Below, piece by piece: positions 44,337 to 57,089 of a stretch of 64,000 nt of DNA; the stretch's first letter is position 1; each line of letters opens with the position of its first letter. Made by a program: the position numbers and the translations under genes. The stretch is from Fremontodendron californicum (Eukaryota; Streptophyta; Magnoliopsida; Malvales; Malvaceae), in the NCBI GenBank assembly GCA_030761205.1, contig JAULJL010000027.1, forward strand, positions 22,612,498 through 22,676,497, read 5' to 3'. The notes under the pieces were generated by a model that made no database searches, was not told where the DNA came from, and saw only the letters and a program-made list of their open reading frames with translations.

Positions 44337-46197
44337 TGATAACTCATACAATTATATAGTTTTTAGTTATGTTTTATTATTGTTTTGTGTCAAATACGAG
44401 TTATTATTGTTTAGTCTAATTATGTTTATGATCTTTTATATTTTTATGTAATTTGGTGTTTTTCACAAGTTTCTTTGAGTGATTTCAGATTACTAGAATT
44501 AAGGGCAAATCCAGTTCAGTTCCAGTTCCGACACCTTTTGCCATATCAGCTATATCTGGAGTTTCACTGAAGCACTAAGGCTGAAATTTTAACCGTGCAA
44601 ATTTAAGAGGCATATCTATCTTTTTCATGTTTTACACTTCTTGAAACGGAGTCGTTTTCCCTAGAGAAATCGACCATCAAGTTGGCTGATGTGCAATGAC
44701 GTCTGTGCTGACCTGTTTTCGTATTTTGCCCATATCTTCTTATCCACATCAGCAAATGAGCTGATTCCAACGGCTATGGATCAGTAACTGACAGGGGAAC
44801 ATTTTTCTAGAAGACCATGTGATCAGATAAGGCCTTCAATATTGACAAAATCGACCATCAAGTTGGCTGATCAAAATTGTCATACAATATGACGAAAATT
44901 GTTAGAAAAATGCACCCACCTATTATACCTACCTTTGAAATTTGTAAAGCTTGTCTCTTGTCATTTACCCTCCAAAATGTGTATAAATAGAGGGCCTTGG
45001 ATGATTGTAGAGGATCATATTGTACATTGGTAGGATATTAGCCATTGTAATAAAATTCTCTAAGTTTTCTTCTTCTTTCTTTTCTCTAGTTTTCTTTTTC
45101 TTTATTTTCTTCTTCTTCTTTCTTTCTTTTATTTCCTTCTTAGATTCTCTTTAATTTTATGTTTATGTTTACAATGCCTATGCTAGGCTAAACTTCTATT
45201 TGGTTAAGGGTGATTTCAAAGCCCTAGACATGTTTTGTGATTGATTTTCAGATTCTATCTATCATTAATTTTCTATCAAAGTTGCTTATGTTCTTCTACA
45301 AGAATTGTTCATGATGTTGTCTTGATTTATTTAGGTGTACAACTAGATAGATCTTGATAATTATCTATTGCTAGTTTAGGAGTCTTGATCTGTGTAATTG
45401 TCTTGATTTCCTATTCATAAGTGGCAATTTGTGATTAATGATTATGGTCAAGTTTTCAATAATTGCAAAGTGGAACATAACCTAAGTTGAACAATCCGAG
45501 CTTATGTGTTTGTTGCTTAGATCAACCTATCTTTCTCATCATAAAGCTACCATTAAATTGAATTTAGAGAGCTTATTCTAGGTTGTTTAATGGTTAGAGA
45601 TTAAATAGAGAGCTTGTTCTATTTAACGACAAACTAAGGAAAGATTGGGATAACAGAGCTTGTTGTTATCTACGGTTGTTAACTTTGATAGTTGGTTGAT
45701 ATTGATAGATCTGAAATTGATTCTTAATGATGTCTAGTGGTGGAGAATGAAACCTTAACCATATTTTTCATATTTGATTCTTCTTACTTACTTGTTTTCT
45801 TACTTTTCTAGTTTGTTTATTTTTAAAAGTATATTTATTTTTATTGGCTGGTTATACCGCCTAATTTGTATATTAACTTTGTTTTATTTTTATTGGCAGG
45901 TTATACCGCCTAATTTAGTATATATATTTTTATTGGCTGGTTATACCGCCTAATTTAGTATATATATTTTTATTGGCTGGTTATACCGCCTTGCATCTTA
46001 TTCTTATTATTTACTTTAGTTTAAATCTGGCTTCAAAAACCCCTTTTCTTTTATTGTTTTCTTTGAACGTAAGTTATAAACTAATAACTCATAGATTAAA
46101 ACCCAATCCCTGAGGACTCGACCCTTGCTAATCATTATACTTACAATTGATCTTTTTAGTGCAAGGTTAAATAAGATACACTCTTTTGGGTGCATCA
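44337..46197 (+). repeat. E6 3' LTR, 1861 bp
   Basis: TGATAACTCA to GGGTGCATCA, one U3 unit with TGACGTC, TATA box at 44982-44989, four 40-bp units (about 45838-45990). Confidence 0.9.
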
Positions 46198-49111
46198 TCT
46201 AAGGATGATAATTTCATATTTTAAACATCTTGGATCAATAGCCTTTGGATGAAAATTGGTTGAATGAAAAATGACAACATCCTAGCATTGGGGGAGGGAT
46301 TCGGCCACTACAAGGGGGGTCTCTATCTCCTTTCATTTTTAGCTATTCACTCTCTATTCTCTCTTGGTTTTGGCTGATTTTTCTCTCCATTGTTGAAAGG
46401 CAAAAAGAAAAGTTTAGAAAAGAAAAGAAAGTTAGAAGAGAAAAAGCTTGAAAGATAGCTTCTAGAGGTTGCTTTAAGCACCGTACTCTTGCACTTTCTT
46501 TGATTTTCCATTCGTGATTTTCTGTTTTCATTTGGTGAGTTTCTTTTGATTTTTCTTTTTAAATAAGTGTTCTTTAACATTCTTCTTTAAGTTCCTTCTT
46601 GATTCTTTCTTGTAAAAAGCTTTTGAATTTTTTTTTTGTTTTCTTTTTTGAGGTGGCCGAGTGGCCTAGTTTTTTGATAGTTGATGTTTGCATTTTTTAT
46701 TTCATGTTATTCTTGATATTTAACAAGTTTTGATTCTTTAAATCTTCTTCTAATACATAAATATGAAGCTTGTTTTAATTTGGTTTCTTGCTTGTTTCTA
46801 TTTTTGAGTCTATTATCTTGTTATCATGTTTATTTTACTTGTCTTGCATTTTTGATTTTCTGTTTTCAAAATGTTTAAGTTTATTTATGTTTTATATTTT
46901 GTAATCCATGTGTTTGTGAAAATACTTATTGGTTTTCATGCCTTTACTTTATATTTGCATGATTTGAGCATTATTCTTTAGCTATGCATGTTAGTATATC
47001 ATGTGTTTGTGAAAATGCCATGCTCATTTTAAGCATGAGACCATTTGGCCACCCTATGTTGTATGCTTTGTGTGTGCTTTTTGTTAGATTTGCATTTTCA
47101 TGATATTTGGTTGAGTATTTTGTTTAAGCATGCCATATGTTTGTGTTATTGCCATGCATTTTTTAGGTTTAGGATTGGTTTGCTTTGCCATGCATAATCA
47201 TGCATTTTAGACCTAGGTTGCATTAAACGCCATGCAAGTTCATTTAGGTCTAGGTTATTTTATTGATGCCATGCATTTTTCATGTCATTTAGGTTTTAAT
47301 CATGCATTTCATGCATTTCATGTCCTTGCCACTTGACTTATGACTTAGGCCAATCAATGGTTCAAAGTCATGCTCACTTGAGCATACTTGTGGAAAATTA
47401 AAGAGTTGTCAAATTGATTATTCTACCTTTGTGATTTTTTTTACTTAGCCAATTTTTTTCCTAACTTTTCAAAAGTGTTAGTTACTGTTTTTGAGTCTTT
47501 TAGAGAGTCTCTAATATTTTTACTTTGATTTTTAAATAATTTTATCAAAGGCAAAAGAATGTGTTTTGGCAAAACAGTTTTTTTACCAAGTACTCGTACT
47601 TTCCCAATTTTTATGGGCAATCATCTTTAATCAGAAAATTAAGCCGATTTTTTTTCATGTATTTTTACGTGTCCTGAGTCTCCAGTAACTTCTTTAGATT
47701 TTTTTGAATTTTTAAAAATAGGGTAAAAAACCGTGCTTTAAAACTAGACAGTGGAGGCAGAATTTAATTTGAAGGAAAATCATTTTTGGTTTTGGTTAAG
47801 TTACTTTGAGGGGGCTGATTTGGTAGTTTCTAAACCTTTTTAAACTCTAAAAATGATTTTTTAAATCTCGGGTTAAGGGTGTTCAAGTCCGGGATTTTAA
47901 ACTTAGGAAATTAGAGCCATTTAAAAGGGGTTTAGCTAGGTTTTTATTTTTAATCTAAGCTTTTCAAAATTGTTTTCAAACAATCACAAAGTATTTTGGT
48001 TTTAGAATATTTAATTTGATATATTTTTCTAAGGTAGCCAGATATCTTTTTAGATATACGGATTTCTTTAATTAAAGGAAAAATTGCATTCTTATGCATT
48101 GCATTTTCCATATTCATGCATATTATATAATATGTAATTTTTGCTATGTTTAATTTTCATGATGGTGTTATTATCTTTGATTTAAATTTTTGATATTATA
48201 TTATTTGTTATATGGTTTTGAATATTTCATGATATCCTATTCTTTTTATTTAGTTATTTTTGTCATATTATTTAGCATATACTATGTTCATGCATTATTA
48301 TTTTTATTTTTATTTCCATGCATATTATATGATAGCATTATTTTATGTTTCATGTCATTTATATTATATGCCATATCATTTATATTTGCCATGTTATTTA
48401 AATTATTTCATTTCATATAGAATATATTATGTTACCTAGGTCATTTCATTTCATGTAGAATATATTATGTTACCTAGGTTATTTCATTTCATTTAGAATA
48501 TATTATGTCACTTAGGATATTTTATTTCATTTAGAATATATCATGTAACTTAGGATATTTCATTTCATTTAGAATATGCTAAGACATTTAAATTATATCA
48601 TACCATTTAGGTTGCACTATATTATCTAGACTTTGCTATGTCATTTTATTTATGTCACACATATTCATATTTTTTAAATGTTTTGAAAAAAGTAATGATT
48701 TTCAATAAAATAAAGATATTCCCGAGTTAAAATAATTCATGAGTTCTCTTTCGGGTTTGCTGGGGAGGATATCATCAATTATCATTAATAATGGAATATC
48801 TTCTTTAAAATAAGAATGATTCGGAAAGTTTTTCGAACTAATAAAAATTTTTATATTTTGCCACGTTTGTTGGGGAATATAGGAAAATTTGAATTAATAA
48901 ATTCCGGATCATTTTCAATTAAAAATGAATTATTTTTTTAAATTGGGAATTAACTTGAAATACCAAATTTACAACCGACTTTTTACCAATACTTGAGATA
49001 ACACATGATTAATAAGGTACCGTTTTATACGGGCATTGTGGGGGTGTTAATCCTTCCCCACACGTAACCGAGTGCCGAACTCGCTTCTTTGATTTCTTTG
49101 GTTTAAAACAC
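46198..49111. mobile_element. LTR-like sequence of a different (Tat/Ogre-like) retrotransposon, host of E6 and E8
   Basis: Non-coding and T-rich. Near 49030-49085 it has a short block typical of LTR ends in Tat/Ogre elements (GTGGGGGTGTTAATCC, then CACGTAACCGAGTGCCGAAC). The match continues after E8 with ggtggcgactcc near 55180. A short tandem repeat is at 48404-48590. I infer the family from these motifs only. Confidence 0.45.
48404..48590 (+). repeat. About 38-bp tandem repeat
   Basis: Four to five degraded copies of a unit containing CATTTCATTT and AGAATATATTATG follow one another. I see no coding meaning. Confidence 0.7.
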
Positions 49112-50580
49112 TGATGCACCCAAAAGAATGTTTCTTATTTAACCTTGCACTTAAAAAGAATCAATTGTAAAGTATAGTGATTAGCAAGGGTCGAGTCCTC
49201 AGGGATTGGGTTTTAGTTTATAAGTTAATAGTTTATCACTTAAAAACAAGTAAACAAAAGTAAAGGGGATTTTTAAATTAGATTTAAACTAAAGTTAACA
49301 ATAAGAATGAGAAAACAAGTAATTAAGAAGAATCAAATATGAAAAATATGGTTAAGGTTTTATTCTCCACCACTAGACATCATTAAGAATCAATTTCATA
49401 TCTATCAACATTAATTAGCTATCAAAGTTAACAACCGTAGATAACAACAAGCTCTGTTACCCCAATCTTTCCTTAATTTGTCGTTAAATAGAACAAGCTC
49501 TCTATTTAATCTCTAACTATCAAACAACCTAGAATAAGCTCTCTAAGTTCAATTTAATAGTAGCTTTATGATGAGAAAGATAGGTTGATCTAAGCAACAA
49601 ACAAATAAGCTTGGATTGTTCATCTTAAGTTATGTTCCATTTTGCAATTATTCAAAACTTGACCATAATAATTAATCACAAATTGCCACTTATGAATAGG
49701 AAATCAAGACACTTACACGGATCAAGATTTCTAAACTAGCATTAGACAATTATAAAGATTTATCTAGTTGGCCACCTAAACAAATCAAAACATCATCATG
49801 AACAATTTTAATGGAAGAACATAAGCAACTTTGATAGAAAACAATGATAGATAGATTCTGAAAATTAATTACATAACATGTCTATTGCTTTGAATTCACC
49901 CTTAACCAAATAAAAGTTTAGCCTAACATAGGCATAGATAATATATACATAAAACTAAAAATAAAAATAAAAATAAAAGAATGGAGAAGAAGAAGAATAA
50001 TGATGATCCTTGAGTCTCCTCCAAAGATGTCTAGTTTGTGGCTCAAAAGATGGTATTTATAAAGCTTTAAAACCCTGAGAATAAGTCCTTGCCGCACAAG
50101 TAAGCCTGGATGTGCAAAAATCACGTTTTTGTCTTTTTTTTTTCAGATTTGCGATTAGGATTTTTTTGGCCGCAAGGTTCTTTAGGGAGATCTTCTAGCG
50201 CCATTTTGAATACCCATTTCTTATCCGATTTGGGCATATAATATTTCGTTGGAAAGATAATCAAGTCAACTTCAAAAGTCAAGAGGAAGTTTCTTCAATA
50301 AAGACTCTAACATCATGTTTTCCTTACAACAAGCTCCAGAGGTCAAATCTGCCTGATTGCTTTTCAACCAGAAATTGATATTTTTGACTCCCAAGTCTTC
50401 TTCCATCTTGTGATTATGATTTTGTAAGCTTTTTACCATCATTATTGACATCTTTTGACTTCATTCTCCTTATTATGCCTAAAATTCAAAAACATATTAT
50501 AAGTAAACAAGATAAAGATCGAAAACATAACAAAAACTAAAGGTAGAAAGGCATAAAATGTATATTTTATGAGCTTATCA
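49112..50580 (-). repeat. E8 3' LTR (L8), 1469 bp
   Basis: Begins TGATAAGCTC and ends GGGTGCATCA on the minus strand. The U5 end is like the main family, but U3 is different and the 40-bp array is absent. TATA-like TATAAATA (minus) at 50054-50061. Confidence 0.88.
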
Positions 50581-52436
50581 AATACCCCACACTTAGCTTT
50601 TTGCTAGTCCTCGAGCAAAACAAAATAAAAATAAAATAAGAAAATCTAATCTAATCCACTTTCGTAGAAATCACGGTGGCACTTAGCATGTGACACAAGC
50701 CTTTAAACCCTTAGGTGTCCCTAGTGGACGAGTTTAGTCTCGTGAGGGTTTACTAGGACGATATCCACAAACATTGAAGACATAAGAAAAACTAAAAAAA
50801 AAATAATAATAATAATAATTACAACTAATCCTTCCAATATAAGTTAGATAGAATCATTGAACAAGTCTTATAAACTAATCAATAGCTTAAAGAAATTCAC
50901 AAAAAATCTTGCTTGAATGTAAATAGTTTGAGTTAAGCCAATATTATCATAACATATTTCAATCAAAATAGTGCATATTCAAACTTAATCTCAACTTCTC
51001 ATTATACTCTCATGATTTTCACTCTTTAAAGTAGTGGTAAAGTGTTTACACTCAATCAATCTCATGAAAATAGTTCTACCATATGCTTGCTTGTCCACCT
51101 ATTATCCACTATTTAGATCATGCAACTTCATAAACCAAAAGGTCTTTATTCAAGGTTGTAATGAGGCCAAGGGGTTATAGTGTGGTTAAAGAATAAAAGA
51201 TAAAAGATATTACAAAGGTTCCAAAGACTTCATAGAATTTAGAGACAAAATAAGATCTTGCAAATAAAACTTTCTCAATATTCGTTGGAAGTACATAATC
51301 ACATAGGCTGAATATTTTATGTTGAGGCTTTCCTTCATTCTAACCAACCTTGTAACATTCTTTTTCTTTTCTTTAACTAGAAGATCAAGAGATGATTCAA
51401 TTTTGTTTTCTTTTTTTTTTTCATGGGAATGTATTTGGCAATATTCCCTCTATTTTTCTCTTGACTTTTGCCTTTCTCCTCCCCCATACTTATTTCTTGT
51501 TTCTAACCAAAATTTGAATAGATCTTCCTTGTCTTTGCAATATGTCTCAAAACATGCTAATTCATCTTTAGAACAAGGGTAAGGATATAAATAAGTATAT
51601 TTAGATTAGGGACAAGATATGGTTACCAAATAAATAGCTTATTCAATGTAGGCTCAAATTGGCTCACTAAGGGGAATGTTCTCTTAGAACATCAATAAGG
51701 GATGGCTGTTTGGCCCTGGTTAAAAATCCTAATGCCTCTATCATATTCATGTTGTCACATGCATCAATATAGTCTCAACAAGGTTTAAAGCAAGTTCTAG
51801 AGAATCATGTAATCATAAGAGCACTCAAGAAAGAAATTAGATTGATATGTATAATGCATTAATCATATAGGCTCAAAAACTCACAAGGATGATTATACAA
51901 GTCAGATTTAAGTCTAAACATGCTTCTTTCTCAATCAACATATCATATTAACATTGGCTCCATGAAAAATGATATCAAGCTTAATTCTCCTGAAAAATCT
52001 TCTCACTACTAAACTAGTTTTAGACCTATGCAATTCATATCTCATCATTGTATTAAAAACACACTAAAAATAATAATAATAATATTAAAGAATCATATAT
52101 AAATAATAGACAAAAATAAAAGAAATCCTAAATCCTTCCCCCCACACCTAATTCTTACATTGTCCTCAATGTAATGCTATTAACCCAAATGAAAGAATCA
52201 TGTGTAAGAGAAAAGAACTAATAACATAAGAATAGGAACAACTAAGACTCAAAACAAAACAAACTCATGCAACCTAAATAATCCTAAAATACTAAACAAA
52301 AAATTAACAAATAAACATAAAAAATAAAAATAATAAAAGAGAAAGAAAGAGAAAGCAAATTTGAATATGGCAGGTTGGCAATTTCTTCTTTAATTAGGCT
52401 GCCTTCCCAATTAACACTTGAGTTAATGTTTTGAAC
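50581..52436 (-). other. E8 3' non-coding region
   Basis: No gene. A polypurine-type tract (ccccacactta on the plus strand) lies next to the LTR, with further cccccacaccta-like tracts near 52137-52150. It is colinear with the 3' regions of E1-E6. Confidence 0.65.
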
Positions 52437-53504
52437 CTAACCAACACCCCTTCTTGGCTTTTTAGGCTTGTCAGGCTCATACATGAAATTTCCCAAATTT
52501 ATGCGTTTTATAGGAAGCTTTCTTTGCACAACAGTGGATGCATTCTCCATTACAAGTATTATTTCATCATCCTTTGTGGTGCATATCTCATCGAGGAATG
52601 GAACATATTTTGATACTTGTTGAATGGCATCCACAAACAAGTTGTTTAAGATTTCCGGCATGTGTTATACATGTTCTTCCTCCTTGAACTTTGCAAATCT
52701 ACTAGGAAAAGGTGGAGAAGAAACATTAGTAAAAAGTGGAACCTTAAACGTTAACTCAGGTGCTGAAGTACTCTCTTTCGGAATTGAAGCTTCATTATAT
52801 TCAATAGTTGAATCCATCTTTAGTTCTTTCTCATCCTTGGGGTCCCTTGGATTTCCTGATTCATCCTCAAGTTGTGTGGACCTAACACTCTCCTTTGGAT
52901 CAATCATCGATTGGGAAGGGAGTGCTTGAGATCTTTGTGCTACTAATTCCATCGTACTACTAGCCAATAGGCTCATTTTCCTTTCCAAACTTTGGATACT
53001 TGCCTTTGTTTCCCTTGTTTCCTGTTGAAGTTGTTGAGTATTAATAACAAGAGAATTGACAAGTTCTTCTAAAGAATTACCTGAGTTTTGAGGTGGTGGC
53101 TCAAAAAGATCTTGTTGTTGATCCCATGGTTGATTGAAGACAAATTGATTAGTGTAATTAGCATAAGGATCTACTTCTTGATAATCTCCCGAGTAGCCAT
53201 AATGAGTATGATTCCACCATCCCTCATTGTAAGTGTTTGGGAAAGCATCATACTGTTGTCCTTGGAACCCATGATGGCTTTGGTATTCTCCCACATCATT
53301 GTCTGGTTCAAAATTATCTTTTTGGTAGTATGGGCACCAATTGGTTGAATGATCCATCATGAAGCACACTCCACACTGCCTTGATTGTTGAGTCTTACTT
53401 ACGGCCACTTGTTGAACTATGGAGATGAGATTGTCTAGTTCGTTCTGAAGTTTTGATGTCGCACCTGTCATCTCTTCTTGCTTGAAATTTGAAAACAAAA
53501 ACAT
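52437..53504 (-). pseudogene. Gag of E8, interrupted by one nonsense codon
   Basis: The ORF from MFLFSNFKQEEM runs 279 aa to a TAA at 52665-52667, then the same frame continues to PRRGVG at 52437. E1 and E5 have CAA at the matching codon (EHEQD against EHV-stop). Unlike those two it keeps a zinc knuckle, C-x2-C-x4-H-x4-C, in CGVCFMMDHSTNWC. The QNSGNSLEELV and SPPFPSRFAKFKEEE blocks are present. It therefore represents a less reduced gag-only form. Confidence 0.8.
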
Positions 53505-53605
53505 GTATGTACAAGAAAAATAAAATTAATTACAACTGAAAATAAGAATAAACCAATAAACTAATAAACTAAATAAAGCAATCCCCGGCAACGGCGCCAA
53601 AAACT

Positions 53606-55076
53606 TGATGCACCCAAAAGAGTGTTTCTTATTTAACCTTGCACTTAAAAAGAATCAATTGTAAAGTATAGTGATTAGCAAGGGTCGAGTCCTCAGGGAT
53701 TTGGTTTTAGTTTATAAGTTAATAGTTTATCACTTAAAAACAAGTAAACAAAAGTAAAAGGGATTTTTAAATCAGATTTAAACTAAAGTTAACAATAAGA
53801 ATGAGAAAACAACTAATTAAGAATAATCAAATATGAAAAATATGGTTAAGGTTTCATTCTCCACCACTAGACATCATTAAGAATCAATTTCATATCTATC
53901 AACAATAATTAGCTATCAAAGTTAACAAGCGTAGATAACAAAAAGCTCTGTTACCCCAATCTTTCCTTAATTTGTCGTTAAATAGAACAAGCTCTCTATT
54001 TAATCTCTAACTATCAAACAACCTAGAATAAGCTCTCTAAGTTCAATTTAATAGCAGCTTTATGATGAGAAACATAGGTTGATCTAAGCAACAAACACAT
54101 AAGCTTGGATTGTTCATCTTAAGTTATGTTCCACTTTGCAATTATTGAAAACTTGACCATAATCATTAATCACAAATTACCACTTATGAATAGGAAATCA
54201 AGACAATTACACGGATCATGACTTCTAAACTAGCATTAGACAATTATAAAGATTTATCTAGTTGGCCACCTAAACAAATCAAAACATCATCATGAACAAT
54301 TTTAATGGAAGAACATAAGCACCTTTGATAGAAAACAATGATAGATATATTCTGAAAATTAATTACATAACATGTCTAGGGCTTTGAAATCACCCTTAAC
54401 AAAATAAAAGTTTAGTCTAACATAGGCATAGATAATATATACATAAAACTAAAAATAAAAATAAAAATAAAAAAATGGAGAAGAAGAAGAAGAAGAATGA
54501 TAATCCTTGAGTCTCCTCCAAAGATGTCTAGTTTGTGGCTCAAAAGATGGTATTTATAAAGCTTTAAAACCCTGAGAATAAGTCCTTGCCGCACAAGTAA
54601 GCCTGGACGTGCAAAAATCACGTTTTTGTCTTTTTTTTCATATTTGCGATTAGGGTTTTTCTGGCCGCAGGGTTCTTTAGAGAGATCTTCTAGCGCAAGT
54701 TTGAATGCCCATTTCTTATCCGATTTGCTCCCATAATATATCGTTGGAAATATAATCAAGTCAACTTCAAAACTCAAGGAGGAAGTTTCTTCAAATAAAG
54801 AATCTAACATCATGTTTTCCTTACAACAAGCTCTAGAGGTCAAATCTGCCTGATTGCTTTTCAACCATAAATTGATATTTTTGACTCCCAAGTCTTCTTC
54901 CATCTTGTGATTATGATTTTGTAAGCTTTTTACCATCATTATTGACATCTTTTGACTTCATTCTCCTTATTGTACCTAAAATTCAAAAACATATTATAAG
55001 TAAACAAGATAAAGATCGAAAACATAACAAAAACTAAAGGTAGAAGGCATAAAATGTATATTTTATGAGCTTATCA
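53606..55076 (-). repeat. E8 5' LTR (L9), 1471 bp
   Basis: Pairs with L8 with scattered differences, more than between L3 and L6, so E8 is older. TATA-like box at 54551-54558. Confidence 0.88.
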
Positions 55077-55330
55077 AACGCAGACTTGAAATTAGTTTTA
55101 AAAATGTTTTAATTAATTTTAAAATATTTTATAAAATCGGTTTTAATAGGTGGCCGATCACACCTAGCTAAAAAAGATTGGTGGCGACTCCATGTCTTTT
55201 TCAAGGTCATTTTCAAAACCTTCATTTTTCAAGAGGAATTAAGTCGACTTTTCCTCGGTTTTTTTTTTTTAATGTCACGCTTAACAAATAATAAAGTCTT
55301 GTGATGAGACTTATTATTTTTTAGGTTGCG
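55077..55330. mobile_element. Continuation of the Tat/Ogre-like LTR after E8
   Basis: Contains ATTGGTGGCGACTCCATG (near 55177), a block common near the LTR end of that lineage, then a T tract. Non-coding. Confidence 0.4.
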
Positions 55331-55800
55331 ACGCTTAGGAGCATCTATCAATGTTATGCCATATTCAATTTATGCTTGTTTGAAACTAGGACCATTAAAA
55401 GAAATAAGTGTTATTTTACAACTCGCTGATCGTTCTATTACTTATCCAACAAGAGTTGTAGAAAATATTCTTGTGCAAGTTAATCAATTGGTGTTTCCAG
55501 CTGACAATAATTAATGGAAGATGAGATGTCTTCCAACCCAATACCTATTTTATTAGGAAGACCATTCTTAAAAATAGCCAAGACAATAATTAATGTTAAT
55601 GCTGGCACACTTACTATGGAATTTGATGGTGATGTAATCCATTTTAAAATCTTTGAAGCCATGGGATACTCCAGTGATGTACATTCTATTTATGCAATTG
55701 ATACATTTGACTCTTTAGTGTAGCCACCTTTTGAGTTAAGTAGCAAAGACATAGGCATTAACAAACACCTTGGCTTGAGACCTTTAAAGATGAACCCGTT
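55331..55800 (+). pseudogene. Protease-region fragment of an Athila-like gag-pol
   Basis: Two frames (55326-55514, 55514-55723) align with the aspartic protease region of E2: LGASINVMPYSIY, then PIPILLGRPFL and MEFDGDVIHF. The catalytic Asp before LGAS is replaced (Arg) because the fragment begins there. A frame change occurs near 55510. After 55723 only weak similarity (KHLGL for NHLGM) remains. It is on the plus strand and has no visible LTR of its own. Confidence 0.75.
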
Positions 55801-55921
55801 TTAAGTGAACATGTTGTTGGAAGTATTTGGTCATAAGTGAACAAATACACCAAGTACGAACAAGATTAACTTGATATGAATGATGTATGATGATGGTAAA
55901 CTAGCAAGGAGATGAGATAAG

Positions 55922-57089
55922 TGATGCACTGAAAAGAGCGTATCTTATTTAATCCTTGCACTAAAAATATCAATTGTTGAGTATAGTGATTAGCAAGGGT
56001 TGAGTCCACAGGGATTGGGTTTTAGTTCAACTACAAGAAACGAAACACCAAAGCAAGACTGTCTAAAAACTATAAGCTCAAGACAATAATGCCTAAAGCT
56101 ATAACCCCAAGACAAGAATGCTTGAAACCACAAAATCTTGTTAGATTGATAAAAGGGATATCACCCTAAACCCTGCAATATGGTAAAAAGGATAAAAAAA
56201 TTCGACCTGATTGGAACCCTAGGCTCTGATACCAACTAATGTGAACACTAGGGTTAAATCCTTTGAACCCACTAACAAATTGAAATACCCTAACCCCAAG
56301 AAAGCCAAGATTCAGGCAAAGAAAACTTAAACCCTTAGAGAGCCTGTTTCAAAGAACCTATATTAATCATGTAAGCTAGACCCTAAGAACTCTCGTTTCA
56401 AGTACCTAAGTTTGATAGGTTGAACGCCATAGAGAAATAATTCTTTGATAAGTTCCTAAGTTCTGTCAAGAACTAAAAAAAGTGAAAACTCACTTGAATA
56501 TAATTCAACTCAATAGATTAATTCATTAAAATGATATAGGCGGCTAAACATTATTTATATAGCCTCCTACTAGCCCTAATTCAACTAGCACTACTTTCCT
56601 AGCTTAAACAAGAAAGAATGCTTAAAATATGGGCTGAACATGCTCAAGCCCAAACCTAAATAATTAAAAGATGCCCAATAGTTTTAATGAAGGTAGCCCC
56701 ACAAGCTTATTGGACATAATACATAAATCAGGCCCAAAAGCCTAAGTAATTAAATGATCTAACTAAAACTTCTAATTTAGGCGCCACATCATTAATGAAT
56801 TGGCCCCCACTTCATATTAAATAATGAACTAAAAACAGGCCGCCCCCTTGAATTCCTCTATGGCCCACCATGTAAAGTGTGGATAACATGGACCAATTCT
56901 TGGTCTTCCTCATTCAAGCAGCCCAACTTGAATGGCTTGACATTGCTTAAAAGACTTGTAGATTCTTCCCAAGACTTTTGCACCAATCCTTGAATAGTGT
57001 CCTTGAGCTTCTTGGATCTTGACCTTGTAATAGGCCCACTAGGAACATGCAATGGATCATGAAGTCCAATACCAGCTTGGTTCTCATCA
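55922..57089 (-). repeat. Diverged LTR (L10), limits uncertain
   Basis: The left about 110 bases are the conserved LTR end of these families (tgatgcactgaaaag, then attagcaagggttgagtcc). The rest is unlike the other LTRs. I place the far edge at ttctcatca (57089), because sequence like the post-polypurine internal region starts right after it; a clear polypurine tract is missing. Small ORFs within are not convincing. Confidence 0.4.

Larger units (their letters stand above)
41379..46197 (+). mobile_element. E6 (3' half): related retrotransposon with LOG cassette, plus strand
   Basis: The C-terminal part of ORF A, LOG, non-coding region, polypurine tract (44324-44336) and 3' LTR (44337-46197). 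E2 is inserted within ORF A, so the 5' half of E6 lies left of the window. The right flank tctaa (46198-46202) is its expected target duplication. Confidence 0.85.
49112..55076 (-). mobile_element. E8: gag-only non-autonomous retrotransposon, related subfamily
   Basis: Two 1.47-kb LTRs (49112-50580, 53606-55076), primer-binding site (53582-53599), a gag ORF with one nonsense codon and a 3' non-coding region. No pol and no cassette. The flanks aacac (49107-49111) and aacgc (55077-55081) are a 5-bp target duplication with one change. Confidence 0.88.

Noticed and set aside
48190..48420. 76-aa hydrophobic ORF
   Set aside because: Low-complexity T-rich LTR-like DNA gives hydrophobic frames by composition alone.
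54412..54948. 178-aa ORF in the E8 5' LTR
   Set aside because: Lies wholly within LTR sequence; the matching LTR 49112-50580 has only a short part of it open.
56858..57052. 64-aa ORF with GPITRSRSKKLK
   Set aside because: The PITRSR string recalls a gag-pol-flanking motif of some gypsy elements, but the frame is short, in a putative LTR, and has no supporting neighbour; too weak to annotate.
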